NCBI GenBank assembly: GCA_964582525.1 | Contig: CAZOSP010000003.1 | Span: 6,902 to 70,901, forward strand | Length of the DNA: 64,000 nt | Direction of reading: 5' to 3' | Source: BB31 sp964582525 | Lineage (GTDB): Bacteria; Pseudomonadota; Gammaproteobacteria; Beggiatoales; Beggiatoaceae | Shown: one piece after another, positions 49,625-58,977 of the stretch | Numbering within the stretch: position 1 is the first letter of the stretch | Layout: every line of letters begins with the position of its first letter | Program-made: the position numbers and the translations under genes | The notes under the pieces: generated by a model | Seen by the model: only the letters and a program-made list of their open reading frames with translations | Databases searched by the model: none | What the model was told of the DNA's origin: nothing

Positions 49625-50743
49625 ATGATGCGTCAATGGATATTTTTGGTCTGTTTAAGTCTTAGCTACCACCTAGCCGCCGCTGTCCCTGAGACAGCGC
49701 ATTTAAGCCGCTTAGAACAGGCTTGGCAGCAGCACCCGGACAATCCCGAAGCGGCATTGTCGTTGGCGGAAGCTTATCTCGAACAGGCTTTGATAACTGA
49801 TGGTACTGACTATTATCAACGCGCCCGTGAGGTTCTCAAGCCTTGGTGGGAGGATGTTGAGGGGGCTACCAAGCTGCACTTATTACGCGCCCAATTACAC
49901 ATTCAGCGGCATCATCTGCATAAGGCGCGAAACGATTTGCAAGCCTTGCAAGAACGGCATTTGAGTGCGTCGGAACTACAGAAAAAACTGCTACTGCAAG
50001 CGCGAGTGGAGCGGATGTTGGGAAATTATGAGCAGTCGCGTCAGCACTGCATCGCCTTTGGCAGACATGGCAACCACACTTTACGCGCCTTATGTTTGAG
50101 CAATACGCTGAGTCTCATGGGGCGACACGAACACGCTTATGCTTTGCTCAAGGATATGGCGTATAACAGTTTTTCTACTGATAAGCGTTTGTACCAATGG
50201 TTTCGTACTGAAATGGCAGTGTTAAATCATCGCTTTGCGCAAACCAAAAAAGCCCAAGAAAACTTTGATCTTGCACTCGCACAAAAATTACCCAATCGTT
50301 ACTTATGGCGGCATTATGGCGATTTTTTGTTAAGCCAAAATGCCCCCGAAACACTGTTGCAAGCGCTACCGGCTGAGAGCCAAGATGTCGGCGTACAATT
50401 ACGCCGTTTGCTCGCAATGCGTAGGCTGCAACAAGACGGCAGCCGCGTAAAACAACACATTTTGGCACAATTTCAGCAAGCTCAAGCCCAAGATGACAAG
50501 AGCTTGTTGCTTGAAGAAGCGCGTTTTTATTTGCATGTGTTAGATGATCCGCAGACTGCGTTGGCACGCGCACAAGCGGCTTGGCAGCTTCGTAAAGCAC
50601 CTGATGTAGCGGTGATTTATTTGCGCGCTGCACAGGCAGCACAGCAGCCTCAAGCAGCGCAGGGAGTGCTGGCTTGGATGCAGCAACACCAATGGCAGGA
50701 TCAAGCTTTAGTCGAATTACAAGCACACTTTAACACCCCCTAA
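49625..50743 (+). CDS. Exported TPR-like repeat protein
   Basis: A 372-residue protein. ATG at 49625 follows AAGGAG by 7 bases and starts a signal peptide (MMRQWIFLVCLSLSYHLAAA). The mature chain is almost all helix, rich in Ala, Leu and Gln, with TPR-like units such as NPEAALSLAEAYLEQALI and RFAQTKKAQENFDLALAQ across its length. No catalytic motif is visible. Its place in the periplasm and its repeats suggest a scaffold role in envelope assembly. Specific partners are not evident. Confidence 0.75.
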   Translation: MMRQWIFLVCLSLSYHLAAAVPETAHLSRLEQAWQQHPDNPEAALSLAEAYLEQALITDGTDYYQRAREVLKPWWEDVEGATKLHLLRAQLHIQRHHLHKARNDLQALQERHLSASELQKKLLLQARVERMLGNYEQSRQHCIAFGRHGNHTLRALCLSNTLSLMGRHEHAYALLKDMAYNSFSTDKRLYQWFRTEMAVLNHRFAQTKKAQENFDLALAQKLPNRYLWRHYGDFLLSQNAPETLLQALPAESQDVGVQLRRLLAMRRLQQDGSRVKQHILAQFQQAQAQDDKSLLLEEARFYLHVLDDPQTALARAQAAWQLRKAPDVAVIYLRAAQAAQQPQAAQGVLAWMQQHQWQDQALVELQAHFNTP

Positions 50744-50824
50744 GTCACGCAAGGTTATTTGCTTTTCGCGCTCAAACCTGTGCGGTTTTTGAAGATTAAC
50801 CTCGCGCTGCTTTGAGAGAAAATA

Positions 50825-52765
50825 ATGTCCAATCCACTTCATCATGCTAACTTTTTTTCCACCAGCCAAAGCCTCTGCTGCATTGTCGGTTTTGAAGGCA
50901 GTTTTCGCCAAGTCAATCAGGCTGCCTTAGACGCGCTGGGTTACCGCTTAGAAGAAATGCTGCATTTCAGCTTTATCGAACTGGTTCATGCAGAACACCG
51001 TCAACGCATTGAAATCCTGCTAGAAACACTCAGCGAAGGCGAGGCGCCTATGACTTTTAACGCACCGATTTGCTGCAAAGATGGTTCTTGCCGGGATTTT
51101 CTCTGGCAAGCTACCCCTTCTTTGATGGAATTTGCCTTTTATGCGGTCGGCGTTGATGCGAGTGTGTATAAGCAGGATATGCAGCAAGAAACAATTGCCA
51201 CATTGCGTGAAGAACAAGTGATTTTGCAAGAAAAATACGCCGATTTACAGCTGATGTACGAAGAATTGCAAAGCAGCGTAGGAGGCGGAGACGCGGCTGA
51301 ACACACTCGACACTATCCCGCCGTCGTCGATCTCATGCAGGAAGGCGCGGCGTTGCAAGGCAAAAATGGCAAACTACACCTGCTCAACGCGCAGCGTATT
51401 CAAGACATGATCGGCGAGCCGCTGGGTTTGTCGGATTTTATGATGCTCTGGCAAACCGCGATTCATAAAGGGGAAAACGCGCCCGAACCGGCTATTCATG
51501 TCCTGCGTAAAAACGACCATCCGATTTATTTGCAATGCCGTGCGCGAGTCTTAAAAGACCCTAAAACCCAAGCCACACAAGCGCGTTTGTTGGTGTTTCA
51601 AAACATGTCCAAAGAAATTAGCCTGTCACAACAACTACACACTTTACAAGATGACATGGCAAGTATTACCCAGACCCAAAAAGAGGGCATCATTAACTGG
51701 GATTTGCGTCAAGGGCGTTTGGATTATTCCGCCAGTTGGAAAACTATGTTGGGTATCGCCGAACAGGAACATCTAGGGCGCAATGAAAATGCCTGGTTTA
51801 GCCGCATTCATCCGAATGATTACAAGCAAGTCAGCAGCGAAATCAAACAATTTATTAAAATTCAAAATGGTAAACTCGATCTCAAATATCGAATGCAGCA
51901 CAAAGACGGCTCTTACCGTTGGATACGCAACAGCGGGCGTTTAATTCCCGAAGGCGGCAGCAAAGCCGAACGCTTGATCAGCGTTTTCCTTGATGTCACC
52001 GAACAGCAGCAAGTCGAACAAACGCTGCGCAGCACCCAACTACAAGCCGAAAAAGAAGCCTTTTATCACTATCTGTTTGCCGCGCAAGGCGAAGCCACGC
52101 TCGTGTTTACGCAAGAAGAGTGGCGCGTTATCGACATCAATCCGGTCGCCCTCCAACTTTACGGTTACAGCCGCGAAGAATGGCAAGACAGCAATCTTGA
52201 CAAAATTTACGCAGACCCCGCCCAGTGCATCGCCGATGTGCAACATGCCACGCAGCAAAAATACACACAAATTCCGCTCAGCTGGCACAAGCGCAAAAAC
52301 GGCACGCTGTTTCCGGCAGAAATCGCCCTAGGACGTTTTGAATTGCGCGGACAAAAACTGCTATACGCGGCTATACGCGATGTCACCGAGCGGCACATGC
52401 GCGAGCAAACCTTACGCGAGGAGCGCAATCAATACGGCACGATTTTCCACGCCGCGCCCTTGATGATTTTGTTTGTTGATCGCAATCAACAGGTGCTACG
52501 CGCTAACCGCTATGCGGCGAAAATCCTCAATAGCCGCCCCGACATACTGGAAGGGCAATACCTGAGACAGCTCAAATTGGCTTATGATATAAATGATGAA
52601 AAACTGGATGCGGAGGTATTAAGCACAGGACAGGCGCGGCTTGCGCAGATGAAAGAAATTGACACGCAACGCTGGCAAATCCATCGCCTGCCGTACCGCG
52701 ACGCAGCCGGTAATGTGATGGGGATTATTTTGTTTATGATGGAGGTGGTTGTTGCGAGTCATTGA
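50825..52765 (+). CDS. Five-PAS-domain protein without an output domain
   Basis: A soluble 646-residue paralogue of the ten-PAS protein. Its N-terminal PAS (about 8-120, FFSTSQSLCCIVGFEGSFRQ) aligns with the start of the other protein (FFWRSSAMFAILDFEVRF). A coiled coil follows (about 125-165), then a weak PAS and three clear PAS units (about 283-395, 405-520 and 530-646), with linkers VTEQQQVEQ and RDVTERHMREQ. The chain ends in PAS sequence without any kinase, cyclase or DNA-binding domain. Together with the larger protein it looks like a locally duplicated family of PAS-only scaffolds. Confidence 0.85.
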   Translation: MSNPLHHANFFSTSQSLCCIVGFEGSFRQVNQAALDALGYRLEEMLHFSFIELVHAEHRQRIEILLETLSEGEAPMTFNAPICCKDGSCRDFLWQATPSLMEFAFYAVGVDASVYKQDMQQETIATLREEQVILQEKYADLQLMYEELQSSVGGGDAAEHTRHYPAVVDLMQEGAALQGKNGKLHLLNAQRIQDMIGEPLGLSDFMMLWQTAIHKGENAPEPAIHVLRKNDHPIYLQCRARVLKDPKTQATQARLLVFQNMSKEISLSQQLHTLQDDMASITQTQKEGIINWDLRQGRLDYSASWKTMLGIAEQEHLGRNENAWFSRIHPNDYKQVSSEIKQFIKIQNGKLDLKYRMQHKDGSYRWIRNSGRLIPEGGSKAERLISVFLDVTEQQQVEQTLRSTQLQAEKEAFYHYLFAAQGEATLVFTQEEWRVIDINPVALQLYGYSREEWQDSNLDKIYADPAQCIADVQHATQQKYTQIPLSWHKRKNGTLFPAEIALGRFELRGQKLLYAAIRDVTERHMREQTLREERNQYGTIFHAAPLMILFVDRNQQVLRANRYAAKILNSRPDILEGQYLRQLKLAYDINDEKLDAEVLSTGQARLAQMKEIDTQRWQIHRLPYRDAAGNVMGIILFMMEVVVASH

Positions 52766-52844
52766 TCAACGCTGTTCAAGGTTTAAGCAGCGGGTGCAGG
52801 TTTGTAACCTTGACCCGCGAGGGTTTGTGTTGAAATAAACGGCG

Positions 52845-52878
52845 AGACCGGTCAGGCTTTCAAACACCTGACCGGTCT
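52845..52878. terminator. Terminator between convergent genes
   Basis: AGACCGGTCAGG and CCTGACCGGTCT are perfect 12-base inverses around a 10-base loop, followed by GTTT. It lies between the PAS gene and the AAA-ATPase gene. The GTCAGG core recalls family A. Confidence 0.8.
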
Positions 52879-52894
52879 GTTTCAGCCACAACGT

Positions 52895-54676
52895 CTAAAC
52901 CACCTCGCGCCACACCAGTCGCTCAAAACCCACAGCCGCGACCACGTATAAACGCAAGCGCAACGCGCCGTCATGCCGAGTTTGCAGACGCGGCGCGTAT
53001 TTGCGCACCTGTGTTTCCGCTTCTGCCAGCGCGTTGCTCACCGCAGGAATATTTGCCAGTTCAGCGGCGGACAAACTGCCCAACTGTGCGCCGCTCAAGC
53101 CTGCGTCGCTGGGCGAGACAAACTTAAATTCCAGCAGAAAATCCAAGATTTCATATTGCCGTGCATCAGGACGAATAATTAAGGTCAAATCCGCATAACA
53201 GCGTTTTAATTCAGGTTCAGAATCAATCACATATAGACGGTCATCAAACAAAAACATCAAAAACGCCGTTTTTACCGCGACTTCTGCTTTCCAGCGATAA
53301 TCGCGGTTGCTAAACACGTTGAAGCGGGGTTCAATAAAATCGCACAGTGGTTGCAAATCACCACGCATGAAAAAGCATTTCGCGGCATCGCGGTAATCGC
53401 TGTCGCTGACTTTGGGTAGCAAGATTTCACGCAGTTTTTCCACATACAAAGTACGAATCACCAAATTGGGAATGCGCAGTTTTAATTCGCCAAACGTGGT
53501 TTTGCCATCTAAAGTCAACACGCCGAGATAATAGAGCAACGAAGCCAATTCTTTCTCGCCTTGCTCACGTTTCAGCATATCTTCCACGCCAAAACGGTCG
53601 TGTAATTTTGGCACGGTGAGCGGCTGCGATTCGTCCAAGGCATTTTCAATCACTTCCGCGCCATGTGGCAGTTTGCTGATGTAACTCAAACGGTTGCGGT
53701 CCATTGCCAAGTTATAATCCAGCAATTCGTCGGGATATTCGCAATATTGAGCAAAATGCTTAAGAAAATACAATGCAAGCGTAGGATTATAGACTTCGCG
53801 TTGGTCATGGTTGCTAAAAGAATAACCATTGTAAAAATCTTTCATCAGATTCAAGGCATGAAGATGTTCTTCTTCATTCAAATGGCATTCTTGGATAATT
53901 TCAGCCAAAATAGCGCGGATTTCGTTCTCGTGAAAGCCGCATAAATCATTGAACTCGCGCTGCCGATAAATGTTTGTCACCACGTTGTAACCACTGCTCA
54001 TATCCGCCAACACCACCGGCGACACGCCCGTGATGAACACGCGGTCTAAACCATTGCCCGTCGCCGCCGTTTTGATATTTTTAAACACGCCTTTGAGCAA
54101 ACCTTCCCCGCGCACCAGTTCTTCATAACGTTGCGGATTTTGTCCGATTTGGTTCATCATCACTTCATTGGCGAAATTGTCGTATTCGTCAATAAAAAGA
54201 TAGAGTTTGTAATCGGAAGCCTGCACTGCGTTCATGAGCGAATAAAAAGAAATCATCGCGCTGCTTGGATGAATATCAACGGCAAGCGGTAAATGCACTT
54301 GGTATTTATCCACAAATTGGCGAATTTTGGCGTTGATATAGCCAAATAATTCCGTTATTTGTTGCTCGACAGTTTCTTTCGGCAACACTGCGGAAAAATC
54401 CCAAGTCATCACAAAATACCGATTATGCAAAGGCGTAGGATTTGCGCCGATTTTTAAACCGCCAAACAGTGCCTCAAAGCGGTCAATTTGCGCAACATCG
54501 TAATAATTCGCCAGCATATTCAGCAACAAACTTTTCCCAAAACGGCGCGGACGCAGAAATAGGAGTTGCCGCCCCGCGTCTTCTAACAAGGGAATCCTGT
54601 CGCTACGATCCACATATAGATAATTTTCAGCGATTAAGGTGACAAAATCACTGATACCATAGGGAAATTTCTGCAT
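52895..54676 (-). CDS. AAA-ATPase-like protein with C-terminal PD-(D/E)XK nuclease domain
   Basis: A 593-residue protein of the AAA-ATPase_like / DUF1703 family. It starts with the typical FPYGISDFVTLIAENYLYVDRS. The P-loop is the family's variant LRPRRFGKSLLLNML. Further signatures are LFIDEYDNFA (Walker B) and the Arg-Gln region YRQREFNDLCGF. The C-terminal LDFLLEFKF fits the PD-(D/E)XK core. These proteins are abundant in bacteria with many repeats and are thought to be selfish or defence-related, but no function is established. A remnant of a second ATPase lies upstream. Confidence 0.88.
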   Translation of the reverse strand: MQKFPYGISDFVTLIAENYLYVDRSDRIPLLEDAGRQLLFLRPRRFGKSLLLNMLANYYDVAQIDRFEALFGGLKIGANPTPLHNRYFVMTWDFSAVLPKETVEQQITELFGYINAKIRQFVDKYQVHLPLAVDIHPSSAMISFYSLMNAVQASDYKLYLFIDEYDNFANEVMMNQIGQNPQRYEELVRGEGLLKGVFKNIKTAATGNGLDRVFITGVSPVVLADMSSGYNVVTNIYRQREFNDLCGFHENEIRAILAEIIQECHLNEEEHLHALNLMKDFYNGYSFSNHDQREVYNPTLALYFLKHFAQYCEYPDELLDYNLAMDRNRLSYISKLPHGAEVIENALDESQPLTVPKLHDRFGVEDMLKREQGEKELASLLYYLGVLTLDGKTTFGELKLRIPNLVIRTLYVEKLREILLPKVSDSDYRDAAKCFFMRGDLQPLCDFIEPRFNVFSNRDYRWKAEVAVKTAFLMFLFDDRLYVIDSEPELKRCYADLTLIIRPDARQYEILDFLLEFKFVSPSDAGLSGAQLGSLSAAELANIPAVSNALAEAETQVRKYAPRLQTRHDGALRLRLYVVAAVGFERLVWREVV

Positions 54677-54750
54677 CGCGTTCTCCTTTTCGTCTCAACC
54701 CGTTTTGATTTGTTTGCCGAAGATAAAAAGAACCGCGTGATTGTGGATAT

Positions 54751-55056
54751 TCAGCATGTGCGCAAAGTGGCATTTTTGAAAATTTTGCCTTTCTTAAACG
54801 CAATCTTGCCCTGTTGATCCTGATACGCGCTGACATCCTGGTTAAATTCATCTATTTTACGAAAAGCCTCGTTGTGCAAATCGCTCAAGTCGCGTGACGG
54901 GGTGCTTTGTTCGGGAGTCAGGATGTGAACGCTACCTGCGTCAAGAAAGCGTTGCGAGTCGTTGTCCCGCGACACCTTGATATGACACACTTGACCGGTA
55001 TCGACAAAATCAAGCGGATTGCTAGGCGGCTGATAGCCTTCGGGCAATGCCTGCAT
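54751..55056 (-). CDS. Orphan small frame, possible gene remnant
   Basis: A 101-codon frame with protein-like composition (LPEGYQPPSNPLDFVDTG, DLSDLHNEAFRKIDEFNQD). It has no ribosome binding site and is preceded directly by an in-frame TAA. It partly overlaps the ATPase fragment in another frame. The family is not recognised. It may be the 3-prime part of a gene joined to the fragment by deletion. Confidence 0.3.
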   Translation of the reverse strand: MQALPEGYQPPSNPLDFVDTGQVCHIKVSRDNDSQRFLDAGSVHILTPEQSTPSRDLSDLHNEAFRKIDEFNQDVSAYQDQQGKIAFKKGKIFKNATLRTC

Positions 55057-55276
55057 ATTTGCCCGTTAAGCGAAATTGGATGACTTCATAGGTGCTGCCG
55101 GGATTGGGCTGTTCGCGCCCATCCCATATATCCGTGCGCATCCGTCCCAGTCCATATTCTCTTTCAATCCGTCCGCCGCTATTCACAATGCGTTGTAAAA
55201 AGGCTTGCAAAAGCAACTGCGGACCGGCTTCTTGGTAATCAAAACGCTTTATCCAATGTTCGGAATGTTCAATGTA
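55022..55276 (-). pseudogene. Remnant of a second ATPase with PD-(D/E)XK region
   Basis: The frame reads YIEHSEHWIKRFDYQEAGPQ, then LLLQAFLQRIVNSGGRIERE and YGLGRMRTDI. This is the conserved start of the nuclease region in AAA-type ATPases that are common in repeat-rich genomes. An in-frame stop lies just before it, and the match is lost after TDI, where the nuclease core should continue. Only about 55 family residues survive of roughly 500. Confidence 0.65.
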
Positions 55277-55441
55277 TTAATTCTTCGCTTTGCACCCAAG
55301 CTCGAAGAATCAATGAGCTACAGTGATAAACGGTGTCGTTTTTCGGCTTCGGTGCTGGGTGTCATTATTGGGTATCATTATGCTGTAATAGATTGTTTTC
55401 AAATATAATTTATTGCAACACAAATTCCTAGAGAGCCGATG

Positions 55442-57595
55442 TTATTTTAATAAGTGCGCAGTAACGCAGCGCAAAATACCGTAATCATAAGCCCCTTCGA
55501 GAAGCTCATAGAGCGGTTTAAGGGCAAAAGTGTCGGTGGGCGGCAATGCGCTGAGTGCATCGCTGATGGTCTCAATATCCGTATCGAAAATGCTCGGCAC
55601 CTCTTTAATACTCAACAGCTCAAGTTCAATCGCTTGCGCTAGGTGGGTGTAAATGGTAGAGGTTTTTATGTCACGTTGGGCGGCGATTTGCGCTAAGGCA
55701 TGTCCTTGCTTGAATAAATCAAGGGTCAATTGCGCGGTTTCTGACAGTTGCGGGGCGGCTATGACGATGGCGGGTTTGGGCTGTTCTGGGTGTTCGATAA
55801 GATGCGCTTCAATCACTTCTATGAAACTTCGCCCGTATTGCTCCAATTTACGTTTGCCAACGCCGGACAGTTTACCAAAGTCTGCCAGCGTAGTGGGGCA
55901 GTGACACACCATGTCGGCGAGGGTGTTATCGTGAAAAATCACGTAAGGCGGGACATTTTGTGCGCCGGCGATGTCGTGACGTTTGGCGCGGAGTTGTTCC
56001 CATAAAAGCTGGTCTGCGCCGCTGAAGTGGATTTGCCCGATCTTGCGTTTGTGGCGTGGGGTGTTTTTCGCTTGAAATTCACGCAAATGGACTTGCACCT
56101 CGCCGCGCAACACCGGACGCGCCGCTTCGGTCAAAAATAAGCCGCCGTAGCCCTCCACATCAACACCTGCCATGCCGCGAGCGACCAGTTGGCGAAACAC
56201 GGCTTTCCAATGATCCACGTCCCATTCTTTGCCGATGCCAAAGATGTTTAGGCGGTGATGTCCAAAGCGTTCGACACGCTCGTTGCTTTTGCCGCGCAAT
56301 ATGTCAATCAAATAGGTTACGCCAAAGCGTTGCCCGGTGCGATAGATACAGGACAAGGCTTTACGCGCTGCGTCGGTGGCTTCCCAGGTTTTTGGCGGCT
56401 CTAGGCAGATGTCACAGTTGCCGCAGGGCTGGGGTAGCGCGTCTTCAAAGTAGGCGAGCAGAGCTTGGCGGCGGCAGGTGGTGATTTCGCAATAGCCGAG
56501 CAGTGCGTCAAGTTTGTGTTGTTCGAGACGTTTGAATTGTTCGTCGCCTTCGGATTTACTCATGATTTGCCGCAGCATCACCACGTCTTCCAAGCCATAC
56601 GCCAGCCAAGCATTGGCAGGCAAGCCATCGCGCCCAGCGCGTCCGGTTTCTTGATAATAAGCTTCAATGCTTTTCGGCAGGTCTAAATGCGCGACAAAAC
56701 GCACATTGGATTTGTCAATGCCCATGCCAAAGGCGATAGTAGCGACAATGATTAAGCCTTCTTCTTGAATAAAGCGTTGCTGGTGCAGTTGGCGCGTCGT
56801 GCTGGGCATTCCTGCGTGATAGGGCAATGCTTTAAGTCCTTGTTTTTGTAACCAAAGAGCCGCTTCTTCGACTTTTTTGCGACTCAGGCAATAAATAATG
56901 CCGGCATCGCCGGCGTGTTCGCTTTGGATAAAATCCAGCAGTTGTTCTTTGGGACGGCGTTTTTCTACTACGCGATAGCAGATGTTAGGGCGGTCAAAGC
57001 CGGAAACGAATAATTCAGCCTGTTCGAGTTTGAGTTTTTGTATGATTTCGCGCCGCGTCGGACCATCGGCGGTGGCCGTCAAAGCGATGCGCGGGATATT
57101 CGGATAGCGTTCATGCAGCACCGATAACTGCGCGTATTCGGGGCGAAAATCATGCCCCCACTGGGAGACGCAATGCGCTTCGTCAATGGCAAACAGGGCG
57201 ATTTGCGCAGTATCCATGAAATTTAAGAAACGCTCGGTCATGAGGCGTTCGGGCGCGACATAGAGCAGGTCTAACTCGCCTTGGCGAATCTGCCGCGAAA
57301 CATCTTGTGCGGCTTGGAAACTTAAGCCGGAATTAAGGCAGGCGGCACGCACGCCGAGTTGCAGCAAGGCACTGACTTGATCGTGCATTAAAGCGATTAA
57401 AGGCGACACGACAATCGCCAGACCTGGGCGTATTAACGCGGGGAGTTGATAGCACAGAGACTTACCGCCACCGGTCGGCATCAGCACTAAGGCATCGCCG
57501 CCTTGACAGATATGTTGGATGATCTCGGCTTGCTGCCCACGAAAAGCGTGGTAGCCAAAGATGTTTTGTAATAAATCGAGTGCGTTTTGTGACAT
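55442..57595 (-). CDS. recQ: ATP-dependent DNA helicase RecQ
   Basis: A 717-residue 3-prime to 5-prime helicase for recombination and fork repair. The helicase core has MPTGGGKS, AIDEAHCVSQWGHDFRPEY and the motif VI region QETGRAGRDG. The RQC zinc site is CEITTCRRQALLAYFEDALP followed by CGNCDIC. An HRDC domain follows (LRAKRHDIAGAQNVPPYVIF, KLSGVGKRKLEQYG). The protein is about 100 residues longer than E. coli RecQ because of a C-terminal HTH_40-type segment (QIAAQRDIKTSTIYTHL), which is known in other RecQ proteins. Confidence 0.97.
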   Translation of the reverse strand: MSQNALDLLQNIFGYHAFRGQQAEIIQHICQGGDALVLMPTGGGKSLCYQLPALIRPGLAIVVSPLIALMHDQVSALLQLGVRAACLNSGLSFQAAQDVSRQIRQGELDLLYVAPERLMTERFLNFMDTAQIALFAIDEAHCVSQWGHDFRPEYAQLSVLHERYPNIPRIALTATADGPTRREIIQKLKLEQAELFVSGFDRPNICYRVVEKRRPKEQLLDFIQSEHAGDAGIIYCLSRKKVEEAALWLQKQGLKALPYHAGMPSTTRQLHQQRFIQEEGLIIVATIAFGMGIDKSNVRFVAHLDLPKSIEAYYQETGRAGRDGLPANAWLAYGLEDVVMLRQIMSKSEGDEQFKRLEQHKLDALLGYCEITTCRRQALLAYFEDALPQPCGNCDICLEPPKTWEATDAARKALSCIYRTGQRFGVTYLIDILRGKSNERVERFGHHRLNIFGIGKEWDVDHWKAVFRQLVARGMAGVDVEGYGGLFLTEAARPVLRGEVQVHLREFQAKNTPRHKRKIGQIHFSGADQLLWEQLRAKRHDIAGAQNVPPYVIFHDNTLADMVCHCPTTLADFGKLSGVGKRKLEQYGRSFIEVIEAHLIEHPEQPKPAIVIAAPQLSETAQLTLDLFKQGHALAQIAAQRDIKTSTIYTHLAQAIELELLSIKEVPSIFDTDIETISDALSALPPTDTFALKPLYELLEGAYDYGILRCVTAHLLK

Positions 57596-57636
57596 GCAGG
57601 ATTATGAGACGCTTCACAGCCATTGAGTTAAGGTCG

Positions 57637-57675
57637 GGGGTAACCGTTTAGACCCCACACGCATCAGGCTAAAAA
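57637..57675. repeat. Partial family A repeat
   Basis: GTAACCGTTTAGACCCCACA followed by CATCAGGCT keeps the left flank of family A; the core hairpin is degraded. Confidence 0.4.
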
Positions 57676-57767
57676 CAAATTAACACGTTGTTTTTATTGT
57701 ATTTCATTTTTCATGATTTTAAGTTGAATAAGCCAATTTACTGTCCAGTGTTAGCCAGTAATTAAGC

Positions 57768-57792
57768 CGTTCCCACGCGAAGCGTGGGAACG
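57768..57792. repeat. Perfect hairpin CGTTCCCACGC / GCGTGGGAACG
   Basis: Two 11-base arms are exact inverses around GAA. It lies just after the 3-prime end of the next minus-strand gene and could terminate it. Similar hairpins are common dispersed repeats in proteobacteria. Confidence 0.7.
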
Positions 57793-57799
57793 GGGAAGA

Positions 57800-58477
57800 T
57801 CAGTCAAACAAACGGCTTGGCTGTTCTGCGGTAAATAATAAATCAATCTGCTTCGCGCAACCGCGTTGCGCCATCCAAATCGATTTATCACTAGGGCGTT
57901 GCAAATAGCTGGGCAAAATATGTAGCGTTGTGTAATGCACGCTACCTTGCGCTTTGAGTTGATAACGACCATTGTCGCGGATGCTGACATATTCAGCCGG
58001 CCAAGGCAGATAATGCTTGCCTTTGGACCACTGCAATTTAATTTCTGTGAGGGTGTCTCGATCTTGTAAAGTCAGGCTTTCTGGATGTGAAGTGTCAAAA
58101 CGCCACAAGGTCAAAGACTGCGCTTGATCGTAGCAAAAATTGCCCGAACTACGCACATCTAACGCCCACAAATCAGAAAGTGTTTTTTTTTCATTGCGGG
58201 TTTCCGGTACTAAGCGACTCAAGCTATGTACAAAATTAGGGCATTCAACTTTTCCCTTAAAAGGTCCTTTGAGGGTGCATTTCTCTCGGGTTTTTTGCGC
58301 TTTCAGCCGCAGCCGTTCACCTTTTTTTAACTCCACAATGGTGGCTGCTTTAAGCTGCTGTCCGGTTTGGTAATTAGCCGCGGTACTCATAATGACTTTA
58401 TAAGTATCGGCATGGGCGGGATACATAAAACTACAACAGGATACAAGCAGGGTGAGAATTTGGGCGTGATTTAACAT
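57800..58477 (-). CDS. Exported hypothetical protein
   Basis: A 225-residue protein with a signal peptide (about residues 1-23, ending YPAHA-DT). The mature part has a strand-rich start, TGQQLKAATIVELKKGERLR, of a kind seen in proteins with SH3-like or FecR-like folds. It also contains four cysteines, in CTLKGPFKGKVECPNF, NFCYDQ and RGCAKQ, likely paired in the periplasm. No family is recognised with confidence. It stands alone between recQ and a repeat-rich gap. Confidence 0.65.
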   Translation of the reverse strand: MLNHAQILTLLVSCCSFMYPAHADTYKVIMSTAANYQTGQQLKAATIVELKKGERLRLKAQKTREKCTLKGPFKGKVECPNFVHSLSRLVPETRNEKKTLSDLWALDVRSSGNFCYDQAQSLTLWRFDTSHPESLTLQDRDTLTEIKLQWSKGKHYLPWPAEYVSIRDNGRYQLKAQGSVHYTTLHILPSYLQRPSDKSIWMAQRGCAKQIDLLFTAEQPSRLFD

Positions 58478-58724
58478 AACAAGGCTCTCTTAGTTTGAGT
58501 TTGGGCAGGAATTTGCAGTAAATTCCACTCATTACCTCGTTGAATCAAAGCTCTGCATCTGCATCAGTTTGTTATCACATAAAAGATTTTTTGCAGGCAA
58601 ACCGACACCGAACCGAGATCAATATCAACTGAGGTTATTGGAAGCTTATGGGGAAATGAAATTTTGTCAAATTAACTCATTTAAATCACGCAAAACAGGT
58701 GCGGATTAAAAAACGCGAGCCAGC

Positions 58725-58770
58725 CCGGTAGCGTGCTTCGACTTCTTTTCGTCGAAGCACGCGGGATGAT
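58725..58770. repeat. Family D hairpin repeat, copy 2
   Basis: CCCGGTA, then GCGTGCTTCGAC TTCTTTTC GTCGAAGCACGC (58731-58762, perfect 12-base arms), then GGGATGATGG. The flanks are the same as in the copy at 46399. Confidence 0.75.
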
Positions 58771-58790
58771 GGCAGGCTGCCGAGCATTCG

Positions 58791-58826
58791 CGTTCGCGCC
58801 ACAAAAAGACGTGGCGCAAACCCTAC
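58791..58826. repeat. Family C palindromic repeat, intergenic copy
   Basis: CGTTCGCGCCAC AAAAAGAC GTGGCGC AAACCCTA. It has the same layout and a closely similar sequence to the insert in the TonB receptor gene at 25743-25820. Confidence 0.75.
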
Positions 58827-58829
58827 TGA

Positions 58830-58900
58830 CCTGAAACCTGAAGCTCGGGATATTTTTAAGTGCTTATCTGAACAGAAAAACAACTTGGCTTACTCGGCAA
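58830..58900 (+). repeat. Family E-like repeat, partial copy
   Basis: CCTGAAACCTGAAGCTCGGGAT and then TTTAAGTGCTTA follow the left half of the copy at 26577 (quoted in pieces). The right half has diverged. Confidence 0.5.
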
Positions 58901-58977
58901 ACTTAGAGATAATTTATATCGTTTTATTTATCTGATGTAGAAACCCGCCGCACTCACTTATACACAGGCTAAAGCTG

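Larger units (their letters stand above)
58478..58977. other. Repeat-rich intergenic region
   Basis: 500 bases without a supported gene. From left to right it holds a plain A+T-rich stretch, the family D hairpin (58725-58770), a family C copy (58791-58826) and a family E-like stretch (58830-58900). An open frame on the minus strand here (58686-58883) is composed only of these repeats. Confidence 0.6.

Noticed and set aside
58686..58883. 65-codon minus-strand frame sharing VGFAPRLF with the TonB receptor N-terminus
   Set aside because: The whole frame is composed of families E, C and D repeats; the shared peptide comes from the repeat, not from a gene family.
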